Part shown: positions 19,762-28,849 of the stretch, in pieces
How positions within the stretch are numbered: position 1 is the stretch's first letter
How the letters are laid out: every line of letters begins with the position of its first letter
NCBI GenBank assembly: GCA_018624035.1
Contig: JAAZUU010000008.1
Span: 1 to 36,896 of the forward strand
Source of the DNA: Rhodobiaceae bacterium
GTDB taxonomy: Bacteria; Pseudomonadota; Alphaproteobacteria; Puniceispirillales; Puniceispirillaceae
Reading direction: 5' to 3'
DNA length: 36,896 nucleotides
Translations under genes and position numbers: made by a program
Notes under the pieces: model-generated
What the model was told of the DNA's origin: nothing
The model's database searches: none
The model's input: the letters and a program-made list of their open reading frames with translations, nothing else

Positions 19762-20025
19762 ATGGAAACGACAATCATTACTTTCGAGATCACATCTTCA
19801 TTTGCTGACTGGTCAAAGGCATATGACGAAAGCCTGCCCTTGCAAAAGGAATTCGGGCTCCAGTCTTTATTTCGGGGAAATGACAGGGATGTGCCGACGA
19901 GATGTGTGGTCATAGTCGCGGCCGAACCCGGTCAACTCGATAAGTTCATGGAAGCAAATGCGGAAATGGTAGCGGCCTCAGGCCATGTTCTGGAGAGCAC
20001 GGTTCTGACGACTTATGTGAGCTAG
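19762..20025 (+). CDS. DUF3764-like small protein
   Basis: METTIITFEITSSFADWSKAYDESLPLQKEFGLQSLFRGNDRDVPTRCVVIVAAEPGQLDKFMEANAEMVAASGHVLESTVLTTY resembles the family as remembered; AGGTGG upstream of ATG 19762. Confidence 0.65.
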   Translation: METTIITFEITSSFADWSKAYDESLPLQKEFGLQSLFRGNDRDVPTRCVVIVAAEPGQLDKFMEANAEMVAASGHVLESTVLTTYVS

Positions 20026-20073
20026 ACCGAAAGCAGACGGTAAAAAAACGTTCGGCGAGCCGACCGCTTCGTT

Positions 20074-20388
20074 TCAGACTTTGGAAGTCAGCTGATCCAG
20101 GGTCACGTCGCCGGCGATCAGGAAATCCGTGAGCTGTCCGGATAGAGGTTCCGATTTGGCTCCCATTTCGGCAATCTGATCTCTGGCCTGTTGGGTATGT
20201 TTTGCATATCCCTCTGCCGTTTTTTCATCAGGGAATATGCCTATATGGACGACCTGATTTTCGGCAGTATGGATCTTGAAGCTCATCATCATGCCATGTT
20301 TCAGATCAAAGTTCTGGATCATGAAGTTGGTTACACTTTGCTTCATCATTTCGTTAGTGAAAGTGTGCCTCACACCTCTGGCGTACAT
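20074..20388 (-). CDS. Hypothetical small protein, possibly dimeric alpha/beta-barrel (ABM-like)
   Basis: 104 aa ORF; HIGIFPDEKTAEGYAKHTQQARDQIAEM resembles ferredoxin-like-fold monooxygenase/regulator proteins; true start may be 20349 or 20346. Confidence 0.5.
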   Translation of the reverse strand: MYARGVRHTFTNEMMKQSVTNFMIQNFDLKHGMMMSFKIHTAENQVVHIGIFPDEKTAEGYAKHTQQARDQIAEMGAKSEPLSGQLTDFLIAGDVTLDQLTSKV

Positions 20389-20469
20389 TGATTCCCATCT
20401 CCACAGTTTTCGACAGTGATTCCCGGTGTCTCACCTTACAGTTTTTACATGTGGTAAGTGAACCGGACG

Positions 20470-20494
20470 AAAAAAAGGCCCACCGGAGCGGGCC
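20470..20494 (-). terminator. Intrinsic terminator on the minus strand
   Basis: Minus-strand reading GGCCCGCTCCGGTGGGCCTTTTTTT: GC stem followed by 7 U. Confidence 0.7.
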
Positions 20495-21150
20495 TCAGTT
20501 TCGAGGGAAAAACATGACGTGTCAGTTTCCTGACTGGATTGCCAAGTCAGGGCAAGAGTCGTGCCAAAACCCCCACTCGGTCATTCGTTTCTTGGTGAGA
20601 TATGGTGGATCTTCCGCAGGTTGATCTTTCTCGCGGATTTGGGGGCACGCAAGAAGACCATGCCGCGTCCCGCGTCATTGATCGCAACATGGAAGGACCG
20701 GATGTGCCATTTCGCCGGGGCAGAACAGGCATTGGACGCGTTTCTTGACAGCTTGGAAGGTTCATCGTCGAGAGCCGGGACACTTACCTCGGTTGAAAGT
20801 TTACAAGTTAACGCAAAAATGGACTGTGAAGTTAACCGAACACACAGACACACTCTTTATCGTGACATGCGCCACCACCGGTGCGAATGCCGCCGAATGT
20901 TGATAAACATCAAAAAATTCCGCCGTGCTTGCGGTAATGCCGGGCTGTCCATGGCGATCCTGGTCGGACTTCTGATCTTCAGGCGTTACGCGGTAAGAAG
21001 CCGGTAAACAGCCATCCCGAATCACGAAACCAGTGTTTCCGGCCAGCGGCAGTCAGCTTTCGGGTTGTGTGCGTTCTGTGTCACGTCGCTTCGTCGATAC
21101 TCGACCCGTTCGCGGACGTGGTCGCGTCGGATCGCGTGACCTGGTGCCTT

Positions 21151-23169
21151 TTACAGCTCGTCGGCCGGAATATGGCAATTGATCACATGTCCCGCCCGCA
21201 ATTGCCGCGCCGGCGGCATTTCGCTGTCACAGATCGTGCCAAGCTTGCGTGAACATCGACGCTGAAACGGACAGCCACGCGCCGGTGGAGACAGTTCCAC
21301 CACATCATCGGCGATCAGCTTTGGCGCCACATCCGGATCAGGTTCAAGAACAGCACCAAGGAGTACATCGGTATACGGGTGGAAAGGCGCCGTATAAACA
21401 GCCTCAGCCGATCCGATTTCACACAGGCGTCCCTGATACAGAACAGCGACACGGTCTGAAATGGCCTTTACCACCGCCAGATCATGCGAGACGAAGATAT
21501 AGGTTGTCCCCTGCTGGGTTTTCAATTCATCCAGAAGGTCCAGCACCGCCGCCTGAACGGACACGTCAAGAGCCGATGTTACCTCGTCACACAACACGAT
21601 CTCAGGCTCAGCGGCAAAGGCGCGGGCGATGGCGACGCGTTGCTTCTCGCCTCCGGAAAGCTGACTTGGGAGACGGTCGAGGTAATGTGCACCAAGACGG
21701 ACACGTTCAAGCATTGATACGCTTGCCTCATGGAGCGCATCGCCGGACAGGCCGAAATACAGCTGCAATGGCTGCGCCAGAATCTGGGCGACGGCGTGTC
21801 GCGGATTGAGGCTGTCATCCGGGTTCTGGAATATCATCTGGATCTGTCGCAGATTGACAGCCGGTCGATCCTCAACGCGAGGTGTAAGCGCGGTCTGGCC
21901 ATGCAGCATTATGTGACCGCGCTTTGGTGAGATCAGGCCTGCGATAGCCTTCAGAATGGTCGACTTGCCGCTGCCACTCTCACCAACAAGGCCCAGCGTC
22001 TCGCCCTTCTCAATGCTGATTCCGATGTTGTCAACAGTGGCCGGTGGCCCACCATCCGCTGGCGAGAGAACCGTTCGTAACCAGTTGTCCCTAGCATAGC
22101 TGATGGCAACATCCCGCAGGTCAAGTGCTGTGTCGCCTGTCTTGTCATCCGGCCTGTTCAATCGTGACGGCTGGCGGCTGGGCACCGGCATCCGGTCGAT
22201 CATGTCACTTTTGAAACAGCGGACAAGCTCACCTGAAGAGAGACCGACCATCTCCGGTGCCTCGGTCAGGCATTTATTGTCGGCAAGGGCACAGCGATCC
22301 GCGAAGGCACAGCCGGTTATCGCCTCGCCGGGCATCGGTGGCCGGCCGTCCAGTGCCATTGGCATGCGGGTCTGGTCGAGTCGTGGGATCGACGTCAGCA
22401 ATCCGTGGGCATAGGGGTGGCGTGGTGCCAGCAACACCTGACGCGTTGTTCCGGTCAGAACCGCCTCGCCTGCATACATGACCACAACTTGATCGCATAC
22501 TCGCGAAATGGCCCCCAGATCGTGGCTGACATAGAGCATCGCCATGTTCCGATCACGCGCGAGATCCCTCAGCAATTCAAGAATATGGGCCTGTGTTGTC
22601 ACATCAAGGCCGGTTGTCGGTTCGTCCAGAAGAAGGGCATCCGGTTCGCCGGCAAGGGCCATCGCGATAGCCACGCGCTGTTGCTGACCGCCGGATAATT
22701 CATGCGGATATCGCGATACGAGTTTGGCCGGGTCGGGCAGCCTGACCTGTGTCAGCAGCTCAACCACACGATCTGAAAACTGACCGGCATCAAGATTGCT
22801 GTGAAGACGCAGAGCTTCGGTAAGCTGTTGGCCGATCCGCATCGTCGGGGTAAGCGACTGGCCTGAATTCTGCGGTATCAGCGCAAGCCGCCCGCCCCGT
22901 ATTGCCTGCAACTCATCGCGGTCAAGAGCCAGCATGTCAACGCTGTCGAAATGCACATCACCAGAGAGTGGCCGCAATCCACGCTTGAAATAGCCCATTG
23001 CTGCGAGTGCCAGAGTGCTTTTTCCCGATCCGCTTTCACCGACAAGTCCGACACTTTCCCCCCGGTTTATCTCGAGGCTGACATTGCGCAACACCCGGAT
23101 GATCTTTCCGGTGCGGCTGGTATAGCCCACCGACAACCCATTGACGCTGATAAATGGCTGTGTCGTCAT
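21151..23169 (-). CDS. Fused tandem ABC transporter ATP-binding protein (DppD-DppF type, two NBDs)
   Basis: Two Walker A motifs (GESGSGKST twice), two signatures ([28 protein letters not shown]), two Walker B. Confidence 0.94.
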   Translation of the reverse strand: MTTQPFISVNGLSVGYTSRTGKIIRVLRNVSLEINRGESVGLVGESGSGKSTLALAAMGYFKRGLRPLSGDVHFDSVDMLALDRDELQAIRGGRLALIPQNSGQSLTPTMRIGQQLTEALRLHSNLDAGQFSDRVVELLTQVRLPDPAKLVSRYPHELSGGQQQRVAIAMALAGEPDALLLDEPTTGLDVTTQAHILELLRDLARDRNMAMLYVSHDLGAISRVCDQVVVMYAGEAVLTGTTRQVLLAPRHPYAHGLLTSIPRLDQTRMPMALDGRPPMPGEAITGCAFADRCALADNKCLTEAPEMVGLSSGELVRCFKSDMIDRMPVPSRQPSRLNRPDDKTGDTALDLRDVAISYARDNWLRTVLSPADGGPPATVDNIGISIEKGETLGLVGESGSGKSTILKAIAGLISPKRGHIMLHGQTALTPRVEDRPAVNLRQIQMIFQNPDDSLNPRHAVAQILAQPLQLYFGLSGDALHEASVSMLERVRLGAHYLDRLPSQLSGGEKQRVAIARAFAAEPEIVLCDEVTSALDVSVQAAVLDLLDELKTQQGTTYIFVSHDLAVVKAISDRVAVLYQGRLCEIGSAEAVYTAPFHPYTDVLLGAVLEPDPDVAPKLIADDVVELSPPARGCPFQRRCSRKLGTICDSEMPPARQLRAGHVINCHIPADEL

Positions 23170-23170
23170 A

Positions 23171-24058
23171 TTACATCGGGGCCTTTTGAGCACGGTCGAT
23201 GCCAAGCGCCTTTGCCAGCGCGTCCGCGGTAAGATTGATTCCGATAATCAGTGATGAGAGCGCGATCACCGGCCCGATCACGCCCCAGGGCGCAAAGGAC
23301 ATGAATCCGCGGGCGTCTGAAATCATCAGGCCCCAGTCAGGAGTTGGCGGTGACACGCCAAAGCCGAGAAATGAAAGCGAGGAGAAGGCAAGCAGCATCC
23401 ATGACCACCGCATCGCCCCCTCGACCATCAGCGTGTCCAGTACATTGGGAAGCAATTCTCGCCAGATGATGCTGATCCGCCCGTGACCGCGTGCCTTGGC
23501 CGCCCATACAAAATCGCGGGCTATGACATCATGTGTGGCGGCGCGCGCTATGCGGATCACCGGAATGCCGTAGAAAAAAGCCAGAGTCGGGATCAGAACC
23601 TCGATCCCGGTGCCGAAGGTGACGATCAACACCAGCATCTTCAAAATCCAGGGCAGGGACAAAAAGGCGTCGACAACGCGCATCAGCACCTCGTCAAGCC
23701 GCCCCCCGACAAGACCGAACAGAATGCCGATGAACCCGCCCCAGATGACGGCAAGCGGCGTCGCCACACCGGTCACCAGCAGCGCTTCACGCCCTCCCAT
23801 CAGGGTCCGGGAGAAAACATCCCGGCCAAGGTGATCGGCGCCAAGCCAGTGAATGGAGCTGGGCTGGCTCAGCATCAATGCCGAATTCTGCAATTTGTAG
23901 TCAAATGGCACGATGAAGGGACTGATGATGGCCAGAATGACGTGGCACACCACAAGCGACAGACCGATCATACCCGATGGACGGGACACGAGATCCTTCA
24001 ATATGCCGATCGCACGGCTTCCCGAAGCCTTGCTGCCATGCAGAGTACCGGCCATCAT
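23171..24058 (-). CDS. ABC transporter permease (DppC type)
   Basis: SPFIVPFDYKLQNSALMLSQPSSIHWLGADHLGRDVFSRTLMGGREALLV; FSSLSFLGFGVSPPTPDWGLMISDAR. Confidence 0.92.
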   Translation of the reverse strand: MMAGTLHGSKASGSRAIGILKDLVSRPSGMIGLSLVVCHVILAIISPFIVPFDYKLQNSALMLSQPSSIHWLGADHLGRDVFSRTLMGGREALLVTGVATPLAVIWGGFIGILFGLVGGRLDEVLMRVVDAFLSLPWILKMLVLIVTFGTGIEVLIPTLAFFYGIPVIRIARAATHDVIARDFVWAAKARGHGRISIIWRELLPNVLDTLMVEGAMRWSWMLLAFSSLSFLGFGVSPPTPDWGLMISDARGFMSFAPWGVIGPVIALSSLIIGINLTADALAKALGIDRAQKAPM

Positions 24059-25014
24059 TTCCTCATATACATCGTGCGAAGCTTGGGATTGGCAAGCATG
24101 GTCAACAGGTCCGCTGCCAGGTTCACGCAGACATAAACGCTGGCAACAATAAGCGCGATTGACTGCACCACGGGAAGATCACGATCGGAAATGGAGTCAA
24201 TCATCAGTCTGCCAAGACCGGGATAATTGAACACCACCTCAATCACCACGACGCCGCCAAGCAGCCAGGCAATTGTCAGTGCGACCACATTGATCGCGGG
24301 AAGCAGCGCGCTTGGCAGTGCATGGCGAAACACCGTCGGCCAGTAGGGCACCCCCTTCAGCGTCGCCATCTGCACGTAATCGCTGGCCATGACCTCGATC
24401 ACCGACGAGCGCACCATGCGCATGATATGCGCGCACATCACCAAGGAAAGAACGATCATTGGCAGCAGGATTTCGGGAAAGAATTCCGCTGCCGGCGCAC
24501 TTGCCGACGTCAGCACGATGCCGGGAAGCCAGCCAAGCCAGATGCTGAAGACCAGGATCAACAGGGTTGCAGAGACAAATTCAGGAATGGTCATGGCAAA
24601 AATTGCCAAAGTGGATGCGATCAGGTCAGGCAACCTGTCACGCCACAGGCCTGTGATGACGCCAAGCAGCAATGCGAGGGGCACGCCGACGCTCATCGCA
24701 CACAACGCCAGAAGCAGGGAATTCTGAAGGCGATCGCCGACAATCGTGCTGATTTTTGTTTTGCCGTCGACAGCAAGCCCAAGATCGCCTGTGACGGCGC
24801 CGCCGGCCCATTCAGCAAAACGGTCAAATGCCGGGCGGTTCAGGTCCAGATCCTTGCGGCACTGGGTCAGCAGCTCGTCATCGGCCTGATATTCACCAAG
24901 ATACTGCGTACAGGCGTCCCCCGGCAGAATTTCAACCCCGGCAAAGATGATGAGGGACACAATACACACCGTAACCAGGCCAAGCAGGATCCGTCTGAAC
25001 AGAAGCAACAGCAT
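24055..25014 (-). CDS. ABC transporter permease (DppB type)
   Basis: MLLLLFRRILLGLVTVCIVSLIIFAGVEILPGDAC; DYVQMATLKGVPYWPTVFRHALPSALLPAINV. Confidence 0.92.
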   Translation of the reverse strand: MLLLLFRRILLGLVTVCIVSLIIFAGVEILPGDACTQYLGEYQADDELLTQCRKDLDLNRPAFDRFAEWAGGAVTGDLGLAVDGKTKISTIVGDRLQNSLLLALCAMSVGVPLALLLGVITGLWRDRLPDLIASTLAIFAMTIPEFVSATLLILVFSIWLGWLPGIVLTSASAPAAEFFPEILLPMIVLSLVMCAHIMRMVRSSVIEVMASDYVQMATLKGVPYWPTVFRHALPSALLPAINVVALTIAWLLGGVVVIEVVFNYPGLGRLMIDSISDRDLPVVQSIALIVASVYVCVNLAADLLTMLANPKLRTMYMRK

Positions 25015-25131
25015 GTAATTGATTCCCCGCCTGAAGATATCGCGGCGTTACAGGTAAAGGGCCAGCGCCACACCGAAACAGATCGGATATGGACACTGGC
25101 CTTCATCCAGTCACAACGGGTGTTGATCAGC

Positions 25132-26613
25132 CTAGTTGACCGTTACCTTGTGCCACCGGATGGTGTGATTTTCCACGGCGTCGATTCCCTTGACCCCCGC
25201 ATCCATGACATAGAGCTTCGACACATGATACGGGATCAATGTTCCGGCCGTCTCATGGAGATGCTCCTGCGCCTTGACATACAGTGCCTTGCGCTTGTTG
25301 AAATCAAGCTCGCGGCGGGCTTCGCCGAGAAGGGCGTCAAAGGCCGGATCATTGTAGTATGACTCGTTCCATTTGGCGCTGGACAGGTAGATCTCATGCA
25401 GTGCCGAGTCGGCGGGACGCTCGTTCCACCGTGTTGCCGAAACGGTTTTCTGCATCCAGGTGTCACTCCAGTACCCGTCTGAGGGGACCTGCTTGATGTT
25501 GACACGGATGCCCGCTTCCGCGGCCTGCTGCTGATAGGCCTCGGCCAGAATTGGCCAGGTCGGCTCAAGCGTTGCGACATAGACATCGATATCTATGCCG
25601 TTTGGAAATCCTGCCTCGGCAAGCAGTTTCTTGGCACCGGCAATATCCTGCGGACATGCGATGTCGGCCCGATACTGGTCGTCAGGCTTGACCGGCGTGT
25701 CACAGGCAACCGTCGCCGCGCCACCCATGATGAGTTTGACAAGCTCCTCGCGATCGGCTGCCATTCTGACGGCCTTGCGCACCTTCAAATCGGTGAAAGG
25801 TGCCACGTCGGTCCGGAAGACAAGACCACGCCAGTTGCCGGTCGGCACTTCCATCATGTTGAATTTGTTGCTGCTTGCGAACATCGGCTTCTGCTGATTG
25901 GTCACAGTGTTCTCAAAATGGATCTGTCCGCCAAGCAATGCCTGCATCCGCGCCTGGCCATCACCGATTCCGATGATTTCCATTTTTGCAACGCCGGGAG
26001 CACCCTCCCAGTAATCCATGTTTGCCTCAAGCTTCGTCACACCGGCGGCATCAAAGGATACCAGCTTGAACGGACCGGTTCCGATCCCGGATGTGGCGAT
26101 GCTGTCGCCGGACCCCTCGGGGATGATCCGAAGCCGATAGTCCATAAGCTGCAATGGCATGTCGGCGAAAGGCGTCGACAGGGTGAATTTCACGGTCATG
26201 CTGTCGACAGCTTCCATCTTGTCGATCATCTTGATGGCCGAGCGGGCGGGAGATTTGTTTTCCGGATCCAGAACACGCGAGAAAGTGTAGATCACATCGC
26301 CTGAGTCAAAAGCGCTTCCATCATGGAAGGTCACGCCTTGACGCAGATTGACGGTCCATTCCGTGGCCGTGTCGTTGGACGTCCAGGATGTTGCCAGATC
26401 CGGGCTTGGTGAGCCTTCCATGCTGGGTCTGATCAACCTGCTCATCAGCTTTTCGGTGATCTGCATGACCCGCCCGCGTGAGGCTGGATCGAGATTTGAT
26501 TTGTCACCATAACCATATTCATGTGCCTGCTTGAAGGTACCGGTCGGGTTGGCCATTGCGCCTGTCCCGACCAACACCAGCGCCATTGCCGGCGCGATAA
26601 GCCATGTTTTCAT
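25132..26613 (-). CDS. ABC transporter substrate-binding protein (SBP_bac_5)
   Basis: Signal peptide MKTWLIAPAMALVLVGTGAMA; LATSWTSNDTATEWTVNLRQGVTFHDGSAFDSGDVIYTFSRVLDP. Confidence 0.92.
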   Translation of the reverse strand: MKTWLIAPAMALVLVGTGAMANPTGTFKQAHEYGYGDKSNLDPASRGRVMQITEKLMSRLIRPSMEGSPSPDLATSWTSNDTATEWTVNLRQGVTFHDGSAFDSGDVIYTFSRVLDPENKSPARSAIKMIDKMEAVDSMTVKFTLSTPFADMPLQLMDYRLRIIPEGSGDSIATSGIGTGPFKLVSFDAAGVTKLEANMDYWEGAPGVAKMEIIGIGDGQARMQALLGGQIHFENTVTNQQKPMFASSNKFNMMEVPTGNWRGLVFRTDVAPFTDLKVRKAVRMAADREELVKLIMGGAATVACDTPVKPDDQYRADIACPQDIAGAKKLLAEAGFPNGIDIDVYVATLEPTWPILAEAYQQQAAEAGIRVNIKQVPSDGYWSDTWMQKTVSATRWNERPADSALHEIYLSSAKWNESYYNDPAFDALLGEARRELDFNKRKALYVKAQEHLHETAGTLIPYHVSKLYVMDAGVKGIDAVENHTIRWHKVTVN

Positions 26614-26930
26614 CGAAGTTCCTCCTGATAACGTCACCCTGACCCCGGTTCGCAGGGATGCAGATCACGCCATAGCCATTGGTTTCGGGAGGCTTTGGGA
26701 CCCCGGTCCCGTGCTTCCCCCTGTTTTGGTGGCAGAAGTATGAGTTTCCCACCGCATGATAACAAATAGAATTTATGAATATATCGATGCATAAAGCGGA
26801 TGAATTCGTTTTTTACATACAGATTGCCTATCATGGAAAACCCGCGCAGAATTGGCGCTGTCAGATGTTGTTCAGTCGAACCGTTTCCTGTCGATGACAG
26901 CTCATGATGTCTGCAATCAGGGCATTTCAG

Positions 26931-27010
26931 GGATTGTGACGCCCGGGGATTGTAACGCCCGGGGATTGTAACGCCCGGGGGTCGTGAAGCCCGGCAATTG
27001 TGAAGCAGGG
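26931..27010. repeat. 16-bp direct tandem repeat, about 5 degenerating copies
   Basis: GGATTGTGACGCCCGG / GGATTGTAACGCCCGG / GGATTGTAACGCCCGG / GGGTCGTGAAGCCCGG / CAATTGTGAAGCAGGG. Confidence 0.9.
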
Positions 27011-27023
27011 ACCGACCTGAACA

Positions 27024-27758
27024 TTGATGAAGGGCATGTCTGTGGGCACGCGGGTGCAAATCTTTGCTGTTGGTGGTGGTGGTTTCACTGATCCAGAGGG
27101 CGTCTGTGCAGATGACAGGAATCTTGAAGATTACCTTCTGGCACTCGCCGGGCCAGTATCAAGGCTCAGAATTGGCTATATTGGCCACGCCAGCAATGAT
27201 GATCCCATTCGCATAGACGCCTTTCACCATCGGTTTCAATATTGCGCCTCCACGGCGATCCTCGACATTGAGGCCACCGCCGCAGGGGCAAGCGCGTTCC
27301 TCGCCGATCTCGACATGATCTATGTTGGTGGAGGCAGAACAGCAATGATGCTGGATCATTGGCGTGATACCGGCATTGCCGAAGAACTGCTGGCGGCAGC
27401 GGACAGGGGGGTCATCCTGAGTGGTGTCAGTGCCGGCGCCATTTGCTGGTTTTCCGATCTTCTGCTTGGCACGGCAGAGGATGGTTACGAGGTTCACTGC
27501 GGGCTTGGCCTGCTGGGTGGAAGTGCCTGTCCTCACTACCGGAACGAACCGCCGCGCCGCGCGGCCTATGACCATCACATCGCCAGCGGTCATCTGGCCG
27601 CCGGTCTGGCGATTGATGACGGGGTGGGGGTGCACATATCAGACGGCGTTGTCATCGACATTGTCAGGGCCCGCGCAGATGCCGGCAATGCCTATCATGT
27701 TGCGCCTCACCAGACAGGTGTTGATGTTCAGCCCCTTCAAGCAGGTCATCATCTGTAG
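27024..27758 (+). CDS. Peptidase E-like / type 1 glutamine amidotransferase-like protein (S51)
   Basis: VQIFAVGGGGFTD, DMIYVGGGRTAMML, GVILSGVSAGAICWFSDLL (nucleophile Ser), GLGLLGGSACPHY. Confidence 0.88.
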   Translation: MMKGMSVGTRVQIFAVGGGGFTDPEGVCADDRNLEDYLLALAGPVSRLRIGYIGHASNDDPIRIDAFHHRFQYCASTAILDIEATAAGASAFLADLDMIYVGGGRTAMMLDHWRDTGIAEELLAAADRGVILSGVSAGAICWFSDLLLGTAEDGYEVHCGLGLLGGSACPHYRNEPPRRAAYDHHIASGHLAAGLAIDDGVGVHISDGVVIDIVRARADAGNAYHVAPHQTGVDVQPLQAGHHL

Positions 27759-27812
27759 ACACGGTGCGGAAAAACGGCGATCGGTCAGTGTGATCGCTTG
27801 GCGCGGCGAAAC

Positions 27813-28733
27813 CTAGATATTATCGCCATCACGAATGATCGGATCGGCCTCGAGGGCCTCTATCATGGCGTCGGCAAGTTGACGTGTCTCGCGGGTCATG
27901 ACCTCAAGCCCGCGCGTTATGATGCCGATATGATATGTCAGACGCTGTTGGATGGGCCTTACAACCACACCACCCGCGCTGGCGGACATCCGGGCTGAAA
28001 ACGGATCCACAAGCGCCGGCAGACCGGCCGCGCGCACCAGCATCGCGGCTGCCAGCATGTTCGCCACGCTGTAGCGCGCATTTTTCTGGAATCTGGCAGC
28101 CAGCGTCTCGTCCATACCCTGCATCTCCAGCGGATAGACGTTGCCAAAAGTGATGAATTCCTCGATCCCCGCCACATCTTCCAGATCCAGAACCGCCTGT
28201 GAACCGGCAAGGGCATGGCCCTCTGGTATCAGGGCCACATAATTCACCTCGGTCTGATAAAGGCTCTGAACACCTTCATAGGGTGGCGAGCGGGACACAA
28301 TGCCAAGATCGAACTGGTGAAGTCTCACCGAATCGACAATAGCGGGTGTATTGCGGATATAGACAGTGGTGTGCGTGTCATCCCTGTGCGAGCGGAGCTG
28401 GCCCAGAACATCAGGCAGCAATGACATGGTGAATGTCGGAATTACCCCGACCGATACCTTGCCAACCGCCGTATCGCGGATCGCTGCTGCCAGATCATCG
28501 AGTCTTTCAATGTTCAGGAAGGCACTTTCCACAGCCTGATGAAACCGGCGCGCCTCCAACGTTGCCGCGATACCGCGGCCGCGGCGTACAAACAACGTAA
28601 ACCCAAGCCCGGACTCCAGCTCATGGACCAACCGCGTCACACTTGGTTGCGATACCCGCATTTCCTTGGCGGCGCCGGTAATCGATCCAAGCCGCATGAC
28701 CGTGTCGAAGGCTTTGAGCTGTCTGAAATTCAT
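27813..28733 (-). CDS. LysR family transcriptional regulator
   Basis: MNFRQLKAFDTVMRLGSITGAAKEMRVSQPSVTRLVHELESGLGFTLFVRRGRGIAATLEA HTH plus substrate-binding domain. Confidence 0.95.
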   Translation of the reverse strand: MNFRQLKAFDTVMRLGSITGAAKEMRVSQPSVTRLVHELESGLGFTLFVRRGRGIAATLEARRFHQAVESAFLNIERLDDLAAAIRDTAVGKVSVGVIPTFTMSLLPDVLGQLRSHRDDTHTTVYIRNTPAIVDSVRLHQFDLGIVSRSPPYEGVQSLYQTEVNYVALIPEGHALAGSQAVLDLEDVAGIEEFITFGNVYPLEMQGMDETLAARFQKNARYSVANMLAAAMLVRAAGLPALVDPFSARMSASAGGVVVRPIQQRLTYHIGIITRGLEVMTRETRQLADAMIEALEADPIIRDGDNI

Positions 28734-28755
28734 CCTGCCCTCCCTTTGACAAGAT

Positions 28756-28770
28756 ATAGCTTTTTCCTAT
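28756..28770. promoter_or_regulatory. Candidate LysR-type binding site ATAG-N7-CTAT (T-N11-A)
   Basis: ATAGCTTTTTCCTAT in the lysR/oxidase divergent intergenic region. Confidence 0.5.
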
Positions 28771-28849
28771 GAATTCATCCGATAATTATATTTGCATTAT
28801 AATTTTTGTGTTTGGTACCTTGCTTTTCAGAGATGTAAAGGGTCGACCA

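Noticed and set aside
20547-21007. Overlapping 78-, 90- and 148-aa ORFs on both strands
   Set aside because: Biased translations and no recognised motif; could be a decayed element but I cannot support a coding or IS call
24322-25362. 346-aa plus-strand ORF opposite the DppB-type permease
   Set aside because: Shadow ORF; His/Gln/Asp/Lys-rich translation is the usual antisense of a membrane protein
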